Assembly: GCA_029012165.1 (NCBI GenBank)
Contig: JAQXLO010000245.1
Location: 1-11,022 of the forward strand
Length of the DNA stretch: 11,022 nucleotides
Source: Oscillospiraceae bacterium
Lineage (GTDB): Bacteria > Bacillota > Clostridia > Oscillospirales > Acutalibacteraceae
Direction: 5' to 3'
The position numbers and the translations under genes are program-made. Positions 1 to 5,588 of the stretch are shown in pieces; position 1 is the first letter of the stretch, and each line of letters opens with the position of its first letter. Below the pieces are notes generated by a model. The model was not told the DNA's origin, searched no databases, and saw only the letters and a program-made list of their open reading frames with translations.

Positions 1-338
1 TGCCGGAGATGATGGATCTGACAGCGGAAAATCTACAGGATTACTTCGGCATTGAGGCAGGAGAAATCACCGATTTTGCCGCCTGCATCAACGCCAACGG
101 CTATGAAAAAGAGGAGATCGTCCTTCTGCGTGCCTCGGATGCCGCTTCGGCAGAGAGCTTGGTGCAAAAGCTGAACCTCTCTTTGGAAAACGCCGCCGCC
201 GAAATGCAGAACTATCTGCCCGAGCAGTATGCGCTGGTCAAGCAAAGCGCTGTCCGCACAGATGGGCTGACCGTTTCCCTGTGCATCTCCGAAAATGTCC
301 AACAGATCGAAGCCATTTTGGACAAATACTTCAAGTAA
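1..338 (+). CDS. DUF4358-type protein, C-terminal part (5' end outside window)
   Basis: The frame is open at the left edge (codons start at base 3) and ends at TAA 336-338, so only about 112 C-terminal residues are visible. The segment around YFGIEAGEITDFAA, the EEIVLLRAS stretch, the acidic helix leading to YLPEQYALV, and a final strand-helix pair ending in ILDKYFK resemble DUF4358. These are Firmicute proteins of unknown function, usually made as lipoproteins or membrane-anchored proteins with an N-terminal signal. That anchor would lie upstream of the window and cannot be confirmed. The two ATG codons at 9 and 12 are more likely internal methionines than the start, because the family normally has residues before this point and no Shine-Dalgarno is visible. 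A terminator follows directly, so this is the last gene of its transcript. The family call is from recognition of sequence pattern only. Confidence 0.7.
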   Translation, partial: PEMMDLTAENLQDYFGIEAGEITDFAACINANGYEKEEIVLLRASDAASAESLVQKLNLSLENAAAEMQNYLPEQYALVKQSAVRTDGLTVSLCISENVQQIEAILDKYFK

Positions 339-349
339 TCTATCTTCTT

Positions 350-387
350 CCTCTCCGTGCTGTGTTGCGGAGAGGATTTTTTATTTT
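350..387 (+). terminator. Rho-independent terminator after the DUF4358-type gene
   Basis: A perfect 8-bp stem pairs CCTCTCCG (350-357) with CGGAGAGG (368-375) around a 10-nt loop. A T-rich tract (377-382, then 384-387) follows. It begins 12 bases after the TAA of the upstream gene and cleanly separates it from the next gene. Confidence 0.88.
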
Positions 388-403
388 CTCTGTATTCCAA
401 TTT

Positions 404-429
404 ATTACAAAAAAGTTAATTTTTGTAAT
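404..429. promoter_or_regulatory. Perfect 10-bp AT-rich inverted repeat, operator-like
   Basis: ATTACAAAAA (404-413) and its exact reverse complement TTTTTGTAAT (420-429) are separated by 6 bases. The dyad ends one base before a TATAAT (431-436), so it covers the -35 region of the likely promoter for the small gene at 459. The position suits a repressor or activator site. The half-site does not match a regulator I can name with confidence. As RNA it would be a weak, all-A/U stem apart from one G-C pair. Confidence 0.5.
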
Positions 430-430
430 T

Positions 431-436
431 TATAAT
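431..436 (+). promoter_or_regulatory. Candidate -10 box for the DUF6514-like gene
   Basis: A perfect TATAAT lies 22 bases before the start codon at 459. At 17-bp spacing the -35 position reads CAAAAA, which is poor, and the nearest better match, TTACAA (405-410), is 20 bp away. The promoter is either weak and regulator-dependent, or the TATAAT is a chance match in AT-rich DNA. Confidence 0.45.
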
Positions 437-458
437 AGGACGGCAAGGAGGTGATTAC

Positions 459-689
459 ATGGCAATTTGTTTAAAACTGCATTCCGACATCTACACCGAT
501 GCCCATGGCAAGACCTACACCGGCTACGGATTAACGGCTTGGCGCAACGAAACCGAACCGCTGTTTTCCTGGGAAAACATTTCCGCCGACAAAACAGAGA
601 TTCTGGAACTGATCGGACTGTTGGAGAACGAAACGGTCGGTGCCGAAAAGTTTGCGCTTATGCTCGATGAATTACATTTTGGGGTTTGA
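459..689 (+). CDS. Small DUF6514-like protein, 76 aa
   Basis: The start ATG at 459 has an excellent Shine-Dalgarno (AAGGAGGTGAT, from 445), which fixes the start. The protein begins with strands (LHSDIYTDAHGKTYTGYGLTAW), passes through FSWENISADKTEILELIGLLE and ends in a helix before HFGV. The order 'YTGYG, hydrophobic strand, I-S-A-D, helix, then a second short helix' resembles DUF6514, a family of very small cytosolic Firmicute proteins of unknown function. There is no signal peptide, membrane segment or metal motif. Its stop codon TGA (687-689) lies inside the -35 box of the promoter for the fucosidase gene. The two genes are therefore adjacent but need not share a transcript, although no terminator separates them and read-through is possible. 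The gene is clearly real; the family assignment is tentative. Confidence 0.72.
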   Translation: MAICLKLHSDIYTDAHGKTYTGYGLTAWRNETEPLFSWENISADKTEILELIGLLENETVGAEKFALMLDELHFGV

Positions 690-714
690 CTTGCGGTGGA
701 ATTTTTTGTATACT
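686..714 (+). promoter_or_regulatory. Sigma-A-type promoter of the GH95 gene
   Basis: TTGACT (686-691) and TATACT (709-714) are exactly 17 bp apart, each one base from consensus. Transcription would start about 720-722, at the edge of the Shine-Dalgarno GAGGTG (722-727), giving a leader of only about 14 nt before the ATG at 735. The -35 box includes the TGA of the preceding gene. Confidence 0.75.
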
Positions 715-734
715 GTCATTCGAGGTGATTCCCG

Positions 735-3056
735 ATGAAAGACAGTGAACTTTTATATTATACCCGCCCCTCCCGGCGATGGACCGATGCCCTGCCCCTT
801 GGCAACGGAAGCCTCGGCGCCATGGTATTCGGCACCACGGATGCGGAAAAATTGTCTCTGAACCTGGACACACTTTGGTCAGGCTATCCGCACTACGAGG
901 AAAACCCCAAGGCCAAAGCCGCTTTTGAGACGGTGCGCAAGCAGGTTTTCACAGACGGTCAAATCCCAGCCGTCACAGAACGTTTGATTGCCGATATGCA
1001 GGGCTACGACAGCGAAAGCTATCTGCCTTTGGGTGATCTTATCCTGCGTGACCCTGTCTGCGGTCCTGCCGATGTGTGTGCATACAGCCGCACCCTCGAC
1101 CTTTCCACTGCGGTACAGAGTGTAAAATACCGGCGGGACGGTGCAGACTACAGCGAAGAGTGGTTCATTTCCCACAGCCGCCATGTGCTGGTCGGACGTA
1201 TTCGCTGTGCGGAACCTATTGATTTGCAAGTCATGCTGCAATGTATGCTGGATCACCACGCCTATACACAGCAGGACTGTCTGATTCTGGACGGGCAGGC
1301 ACCCGGCGGGATGCAGCAGTACCGAACCGCTTTCCTCCCACAGAGCGACGACCCTGCCAAACAGGGGATGTTTTTCCGCACGGCCGTCAAGGTGAAAGCG
1401 GACGGCAAAGTCCACTATGAGGGCTGTGTGATCTCTTTGGAGGACTGCACCGACACGGTGATCGTTCTGGCGGCGGAGGATTCCTTCAACGGATTTGACA
1501 AGCATCCCGTTTTGCAGGGCAAACCCTACAAGGAAGTTGTTTTACAGCGCATCGACGAAGCGCTGGCTGTGCCCTATGATGCCCTTTTGCAGGAGCATAT
1601 CGCCGAGCATCAGGCGATCTATAAGCGTGTGTGTCTCGATATTGGTTCCGCCGGCATGGAAAATGTACCGACCAACGAGCGGTTGAATGCATTCGGCACA
1701 GGCGTCAATGACCCGGGTCTGTATACCCTGCTGTTCAACTACGGCCGTTATCTCGCCATCAGCGCATCCCGTCCCGGCTCTCAAGCCATGAACCTGCAGG
1801 GAATCTGGAACCACCGTCTGCGTGCGCCTTGGGCGTCCAACTACACGGTGAATATCAACACGGAAATGAACTACTGGCCGGTGCTGATGTGCAATATGGC
1901 AGAGCTGAACGAACCGCTGGTACACATGATGCAGGATCTTTCCGTGGCAGGCAGACGTGTGGCGCAGGAGTACTACGGTGCAGAGGGCTTCACCTGCCAC
2001 CACAACAGCGACATCTGGCGAATGTGTGTACCGACCACGGGCAACCCCAGCTGGTCCTTCTGGTACAACGGCGCCGGCTGGATGTCCCGCCACCTTTTCG
2101 AGCAGTACGAATACACCATGGACAAGGCTTTTCTGCGGAACACGGCTTTGCCGGTTCTGAAGGGCTGTGCAGAGTTTTATCTCTCCATTCTCACTGAGGC
2201 GCCCGACGGCAGTATCGTTTGTGCGCCGTCCACATCCCCGGAGAATATGTATGTCCTCGGCGATTCGGAATACGCCGTCTCACAAACAACGACCATGACC
2301 ATGAGCATTTGCCGTGAAGTACTGCAAAATACAGCCAGTGCCTGTGAGATTCTCGGCGTAGAAGATGCTCTGCTGGGCAGAATTCGTGATGTTCTGCCTC
2401 GTCTGCTTCCCCTGCGCACAGGAAAAGACGGCAGACTGCTGGAATGGTACAGAGAGGAAACCGAGGAGGATATCCATCACCGCCATGTCTCCCACTTGTA
2501 TGCCCTGCATCCCGCAAACCTGATCTCCGCAGAGAAAACGCCTGCGCTGGCGGATGCCTGCCGCAAAACGCTGGAAACCCGCGGCGACGACGGAACGGGC
2601 TGGAGCCTCGGATGGAAGATCAACTTCTGGGCAAGACTGCGTGACGGCAACCGTGCCCTTCGCCTGCTGAACACACAGCTTCGCTATGTGGACGAGGAAA
2701 ACGCCCAGTACACCCGGGGCGGCGGCACCTATGCCAATCTTTTTGACGCCCATCCCCCTTTCCAGATCGACGGCAATTTCGGCGCAACCAGCGGCATTGC
2801 GGAAATGCTGCTGCAAAGTCTGGATGGCAAGGTTTACCTTCTTCCGGCACTGCCCGATGCATGGAGCCATGGCAGTGTGACCGGGCTGCGTGCCAAGGGC
2901 GGACTGACCGTTTCCATCTATTGGGACAACGGTACGCTCCGCAAAGCCGAGATTTCCGGTGACAATGACTGCGTGACCCTGCGCTGTGCCGATCGGGAGA
3001 TCACAATTCCCGTACACGGCACCGTCATTTTGAACGAAAAATTAGAAGTGATCTGA
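735..3056 (+). CDS. GH95 family alpha-L-fucosidase, cytoplasmic, 773 aa
   Basis: Inverting exo-glycosidase expected to release terminal L-fucose, typically alpha-1,2-linked to galactose as in milk oligosaccharides, mucin or plant glycans. The N-terminal beta domain opens with the family signature PLGNGSLGAMVFG (21-33) and LNLDTLWSG. The catalytic alpha/alpha barrel carries NIN (N373 and N375) before TEMNYWP, E503 in the SPE motif as general acid, HHRHVSHL (581-588), and D679 in QIDGNFG. These correspond to the Asn421, Asn423, Glu566 and Asp766 set described for the Bifidobacterium bifidum enzyme AfcA. Length is normal for a single-module GH95. There is no signal peptide or anchor, so it should act on imported oligosaccharides. 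The start is fixed by GAGGTG seven bases upstream. No transporter or fucose-catabolism gene lies in the window. Some GH95 enzymes prefer alpha-L-galactose, so exact substrate is open; the family call is firm. Confidence 0.94.
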   Translation: MKDSELLYYTRPSRRWTDALPLGNGSLGAMVFGTTDAEKLSLNLDTLWSGYPHYEENPKAKAAFETVRKQVFTDGQIPAVTERLIADMQGYDSESYLPLGDLILRDPVCGPADVCAYSRTLDLSTAVQSVKYRRDGADYSEEWFISHSRHVLVGRIRCAEPIDLQVMLQCMLDHHAYTQQDCLILDGQAPGGMQQYRTAFLPQSDDPAKQGMFFRTAVKVKADGKVHYEGCVISLEDCTDTVIVLAAEDSFNGFDKHPVLQGKPYKEVVLQRIDEALAVPYDALLQEHIAEHQAIYKRVCLDIGSAGMENVPTNERLNAFGTGVNDPGLYTLLFNYGRYLAISASRPGSQAMNLQGIWNHRLRAPWASNYTVNINTEMNYWPVLMCNMAELNEPLVHMMQDLSVAGRRVAQEYYGAEGFTCHHNSDIWRMCVPTTGNPSWSFWYNGAGWMSRHLFEQYEYTMDKAFLRNTALPVLKGCAEFYLSILTEAPDGSIVCAPSTSPENMYVLGDSEYAVSQTTTMTMSICREVLQNTASACEILGVEDALLGRIRDVLPRLLPLRTGKDGRLLEWYREETEEDIHHRHVSHLYALHPANLISAEKTPALADACRKTLETRGDDGTGWSLGWKINFWARLRDGNRALRLLNTQLRYVDEENAQYTRGGGTYANLFDAHPPFQIDGNFGATSGIAEMLLQSLDGKVYLLPALPDAWSHGSVTGLRAKGGLTVSIYWDNGTLRKAEISGDNDCVTLRCADREITIPVHGTVILNEKLEVI

Positions 3057-3098
3057 AAACTGCCCCTCTTTTCTGTGAATTTTTTCGACAATCATATT

Positions 3099-3106
3099 GA
3101 AAAATT
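3099..3106. repeat. Left 8-bp target-site duplication of the ISL3 element
   Basis: GAAAAATT sits directly outside the left inverted repeat and is identical to 4563-4570 directly outside the right one. Eight bases is the usual duplication length for ISL3-family elements, and the perfect match defines both element ends. Confidence 0.92.
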
Positions 3107-3132
3107 GGTTCTTCACGGATTCGTGTGTAAAA
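3107..3132. repeat. Left terminal inverted repeat of the IS
   Basis: It begins GGTTCTTCACGGATT and pairs with the right end at 22 of 26 positions; mismatches fall at positions 2, 3, 6 and 16. The core CACGGATT followed by GTGTGTAAAA is shared by both ends. The transposase stop codon lies inside this repeat. Confidence 0.9.
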
Positions 3133-4459
3133 CACGACGAGAAGAAGGTAAAGAGATAAATCTAACCAGCAGGAAGAAAAAGTTGTCATCTCTGTAGCCG
3201 TAGCCGATGCGTTTGGCAACCTTGATTTTGTTGTTGAAGCCTTCTAACTTTCCGGTACTGATTGGGAACTGAGCATGAGCAATCAGACCGGGAAGTCTTT
3301 TTTCTTTGAGTTCGGCAAATTTTATAAGAGCAGGAATACCGCTTGACTTTGCCGCCTGAAACCAAGCAGTCCACCTTTCTTCGGCGACAGTTCGGTCGGT
3401 TAATCTGAATAGGTCACACATTTCTTCTTTCATAGCGTAACATACTGCAAGATCGTGGTGGTCTTGCAGTATTTCTTCAAGACATTGACTTCTTGCTTCG
3501 GACAGATTATCCCTGTTCATAAGCAAAGTCCATCTTGATTTTTTCAGTTTGCTGTATTCCTGCTTTTCGGATTTTGCTTGTTTCTGTAATTCTTTCTTTG
3601 TTGTCTTGTCGGTTTCATCACTGATTTGAGAAAGAATTTCTTGCGATGTTTTACTGTGTTTCCGGGCTTCTTCCAGTCTCACAACACCGAGAACTTCTTT
3701 TCCATATTGTGCCTGCATATGATAACGGTCATATACAATTTCAGCTTGTGGAATATACTTTTCCACAAGCTTATGGTAGGATGCATTCATGTCCATTGCC
3801 ACGGCAATGACTTTTGATAAGGTGTCGGGCTTGATTTCTTCAAAGAACTTTGAGAAGTCAGAAAGTGTTCTGCCTTTTCCGACCCACAGCACATCGCCTG
3901 TTTCAAGATCCATAACACAGGTAGCATAACGATGCCCTTTATGTATTGCAAATTCATCAACAGCAAGAAACTTTGGCTTGTAGCAGGATGCTTCAAGTTC
4001 GACCTTGCGTTCGTCTATCTTCTCTTTCATATATTTCGTTTGAATTTTTCGTATGGTGTCCCAGTGTATTCCTGTCATTTCCTGAATTGCTCGTATTGAA
4101 ACCTTGTGCTTCAAAAATCCTTTTATCTGATTAGCGGCTCTTTCGGTTATTCTTGTTCCGGGATACACAAACGGTATATCTTCTGTAAATGTTTTACCGC
4201 ATTTTTTACACTTATATCTATGTCCGTAGAACTGAAGCCGGTGCATAACGCCCGGCCATACGGGAACATCACTTAAATAGGTATCGTATGTTTCATGCAT
4301 ATACACATCGTCACCGCAGAACGGACAATGCACATCTCTTGTCTTGACCTGACTTTCAAAAAACAATACGCTGCTTTTTTCATCGGGGCTTATTCCTAAA
4401 TGTGTCGTTTTGTACCCTTGACAACTTAATTCAACTTTGATATCATCAAAACAGAGCAT
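3113..4459 (-). CDS. ISL3-family transposase, 448 aa
   Basis: DDE transposase that cuts and rejoins the ends of its own element. The N-terminal part has a zinc-ribbon-like pair CPFCG (C45, C48) and CKKCG (C84, C87), followed by a helix-turn-helix-like stretch (about 105-135, KVSIRAIQEMTGIHWDTIRKI). The RNase H-fold catalytic domain shows D168 in LAVDEFAIHKG, D223 in AVAMDMNASYH and E406 in TGKLEGFNNKIK, the DDE triad arrangement of ISL3 enzymes. A lysine-rich helical insert lies between the second D and the E. Length is usual for the family, with no frameshift. The start ATG has AGGAGG eight bases upstream. The last codons and the TGA run into the left inverted repeat. Confidence 0.95.
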   Translation of the reverse strand: MLCFDDIKVELSCQGYKTTHLGISPDEKSSVLFFESQVKTRDVHCPFCGDDVYMHETYDTYLSDVPVWPGVMHRLQFYGHRYKCKKCGKTFTEDIPFVYPGTRITERAANQIKGFLKHKVSIRAIQEMTGIHWDTIRKIQTKYMKEKIDERKVELEASCYKPKFLAVDEFAIHKGHRYATCVMDLETGDVLWVGKGRTLSDFSKFFEEIKPDTLSKVIAVAMDMNASYHKLVEKYIPQAEIVYDRYHMQAQYGKEVLGVVRLEEARKHSKTSQEILSQISDETDKTTKKELQKQAKSEKQEYSKLKKSRWTLLMNRDNLSEARSQCLEEILQDHHDLAVCYAMKEEMCDLFRLTDRTVAEERWTAWFQAAKSSGIPALIKFAELKEKRLPGLIAHAQFPISTGKLEGFNNKIKVAKRIGYGYRDDNFFFLLVRFISLPSSRRVLHTNP

Positions 4460-4493
4460 AGATTGTTCCTCCTAATTGTTTCTCGCAACTACA

Positions 4494-4522
4494 ATTTTGG
4501 AACTTTCTATGCTCTTTTTCAA
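4494..4522 (-). promoter_or_regulatory. Candidate transposase promoter
   Basis: On the - strand, TTGAAA (4522-4517) and CAAAAT (4499-4494) are 17 bp apart, followed by AGGAGG (4473-4468) before the transposase ATG. The -10 matches consensus at 4 of 6 positions, so the promoter is plausible but not strong, as is common for transposases. Confidence 0.45.
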
Positions 4523-4536
4523 TACCTTTTTTCATT

Positions 4537-4562
4537 TTTTACACACAAATCCGTGATGAGGC
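4537..4562. repeat. Right terminal inverted repeat of the IS
   Basis: Read on the - strand it begins GCCTCATCACGGATTTGTG and matches the left end at 22 of 26 positions. The outermost bases diverge most (GC against GG). Confidence 0.9.
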
Positions 4563-4570
4563 GAAAAATT
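4563..4570. repeat. Right 8-bp target-site duplication of the ISL3 element
   Basis: GAAAAATT here is identical to 3099-3106. The first four bases of the original site formed the end of a -35 box for the downstream gene (see findings). Confidence 0.92.
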
Positions 4571-4583
4571 TGTCGTATTGTGG

Positions 4584-4589
4584 TATTAT
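4584..4589 (+). promoter_or_regulatory. -10 box of a promoter broken by the IS
   Basis: TATTAT lies 22 bases before the ATG at 4612. Seventeen base pairs upstream the present sequence is GCGAAA (4561-4566), where GC is the tip of the IS. In the reconstructed empty site the same position reads TTGAAA, a good -35. The promoter therefore looks damaged in this genome. Confidence 0.5.
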
Positions 4590-4611
4590 TTCACAGATGG
4601 AGGGGTATTCT

Positions 4612-4818
4612 ATGCAAATATACAAGGAACTGGATTTCAAACCCATCGAATACATTGCACAGGCGACACTGGAAAACGGCGTGAACATACTAATTCGTGA
4701 GGACGGCTCTGCCGACGGAAGCGATGGAAAGACCTACTACAACGTTTCTCAGGAAACCGGCGACACCGTGGAGACCGTCGGCTGGACCAAGGATACCGAT
4801 GCGGCGATCCTGCTGTAA
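4612..4818 (+). CDS. Hypothetical small protein, 68 aa
   Basis: I do not recognise a family. The start ATG at 4612 is chosen because GGAGGGG (4599-4605) lies six bases upstream; the frame is also open upstream to a TTG at 4570, but that is inside the target duplication and has no ribosome site. The protein is short and acidic, with a predicted strand-rich middle (NGVNILIREDGSADGSDGKT) and a second half (YYNVSQETGDTVETVGWTKD) that looks like beta hairpins. It has no cysteines, signal peptide or membrane segment, so it should be cytosolic. Codon use resembles the host genes rather than the IS. Its own promoter appears to have been split by the IS, so expression may be reduced. It converges on engB. 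Confidence 0.62.
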   Translation: MQIYKELDFKPIEYIAQATLENGVNILIREDGSADGSDGKTYYNVSQETGDTVETVGWTKDTDAAILL

Positions 4819-4826
4819 CAAAAAAG

Positions 4827-4867
4827 CCGTCCTCTCGATGGTCGTTTACCGTGTGGAGAGGATACGG
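4827..4867 (+). terminator. Weak terminator-like hairpin after the 68-aa gene
   Basis: CCGT+CCTCTC (4827-4836) pairs with GAGAGG (4856-4861) and ACGG (4864-4867), with a 2-nt bulge and a 19-nt loop. The following TTTGTATTGTG is a poor T tract. It may weaken read-through, but the stronger stop is at 4962-4998. Confidence 0.35.
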
Positions 4868-4961
4868 TTTGTATTGTGTGAATACAGCACGGTAGATGAG
4901 GTTTTATGCGTTTTATTTGGTAAACCGCAGAATCAAAGCCAAAACAATTTCATAAAAAGTT

Positions 4962-4998
4962 GACGACGGAATGAAATACATCCATCCGTCGTCTTTTT
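4962..4998. terminator. Bidirectional terminator between the 68-aa gene and engB
   Basis: A perfect 9-bp stem pairs GACGACGGA (4962-4970) with TCCGTCGTC (4985-4993) around 14 nt. On the + strand TTTTT follows directly. On the - strand, after AAC, a TTTTT tract also follows. It sits 8 bases beyond the engB stop and serves both convergent transcripts. Confidence 0.88.
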
Positions 4999-5006
4999 AT
5001 GTCGCA

Positions 5007-5588
5007 TTATTGGAGTGAAGCCTCAATCACCCGCTTCAGTTCCGGCACACCCGTACCCTTGAGTGCGGAAAACGGGATAACCGCCTGCGGTGCATAGGGT
5101 GCCAGCTCCGCTTGGATTTCCTCCATGCGTTTGGCAGTTTCCGTTTTATTCAGCTTGTCCGCTTTGGTCATCACCACCGCAAAGGGAATGTGGTGATATG
5201 TCAAAAAATCGAGCATATCCCGGTCGTCCGCCGTGATGGGGTGGCGCATATCCGTCAGCTGTACCACCAGACGAATGTCTCGCCCGGAGCCAAAATAATG
5301 TTCCATCAGCGATCCCCAGCGTGCCTTTTCGTCCCGGGAAACCTTGGCGTATCCGTAGCCCGGCAGATCCACAAAACGCACCCCGGCTCCCTTGAAAAAA
5401 TTGATGGTCGCTGTTTTTCCGGGAACGGAACTGACCCTTGCCAGATTTTTGCGGTTGAGCAGTTTATTGAGCAAAGAGGACTTGCCCACATTGCTGCGCC
5501 CCGCAAAGGCGATCTCCGGCATTTCGGACGCTTTCAGCTGTGCGGAAACGCCGAAGGAGGTTTCAAACGTAAAGGATTCGTATTTCAT
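5007..5588 (-). CDS. engB: Ribosome biogenesis GTPase EngB (YsxC/YihA), 193 aa
   Basis: Small TRAFAC-class GTPase that binds the 50S ribosomal subunit and is needed for its late assembly; essential in Bacillus subtilis and Escherichia coli. All G motifs are visible: G1 GRSNVGKS (30-37), the switch I region PGKTATINFF (56-65, T59/T61), G3 DLPGYGYA (74-81), G4 TKAD (141-144) and G5 SALKGTG (174-180). Length of 193 residues is typical. Its ATG (5588-5586) overlaps the lon stop in an ATGA, with GAGG six bases upstream inside lon, so translation is probably coupled to Lon. It is the last gene of the cluster and ends just before a strong terminator. The lon-engB order is widespread in Firmicutes. 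Nothing is truncated or unusual. Confidence 0.96.
   Translation of the reverse strand: MKYESFTFETSFGVSAQLKASEMPEIAFAGRSNVGKSSLLNKLLNRKNLARVSSVPGKTATINFFKGAGVRFVDLPGYGYAKVSRDEKARWGSLMEHYFGSGRDIRLVVQLTDMRHPITADDRDMLDFLTYHHIPFAVVMTKADKLNKTETAKRMEEIQAELAPYAPQAVIPFSALKGTGVPELKRVIEASLQ

Larger units (their letters stand above)
3107..4562 (-). mobile_element. Complete ISL3-family insertion sequence, 1456 bp
   Basis: The element is bounded by imperfect 26-bp terminal inverted repeats (22 of 26 identical) and a perfect 8-bp target duplication, and holds one intact transposase gene read leftward. It is visibly richer in A+T than its surroundings: one sampled 60-base line inside it (3541-3600) has 20 G/C, against 39 in a line of lon (6361-6420). 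The intact ends, open frame and identical target duplications indicate a fairly recent insertion that may still be mobile. It lies between the fucosidase gene and the 68-aa gene and interrupts no coding frame. Confidence 0.93.

Noticed and set aside
879..2093. - strand open frames opposite the fucosidase gene
   Set aside because: The + strand frame carries all GH95 motifs over its full length; the reverse frames have none.
4463..4684. + strand frame running out of the IS right end into the 68-aa gene region
   Set aside because: It is out of frame with the 4612 gene, begins inside the IS and lacks a ribosome site.
4861..4961. Possible small gene or RNA between the 68-aa gene and the bidirectional terminator
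   Set aside because: No ribosome site with a sensible frame and no strong fold beyond the weak hairpin at 4827-4867; it looks like the untranslated tail of the transcript.
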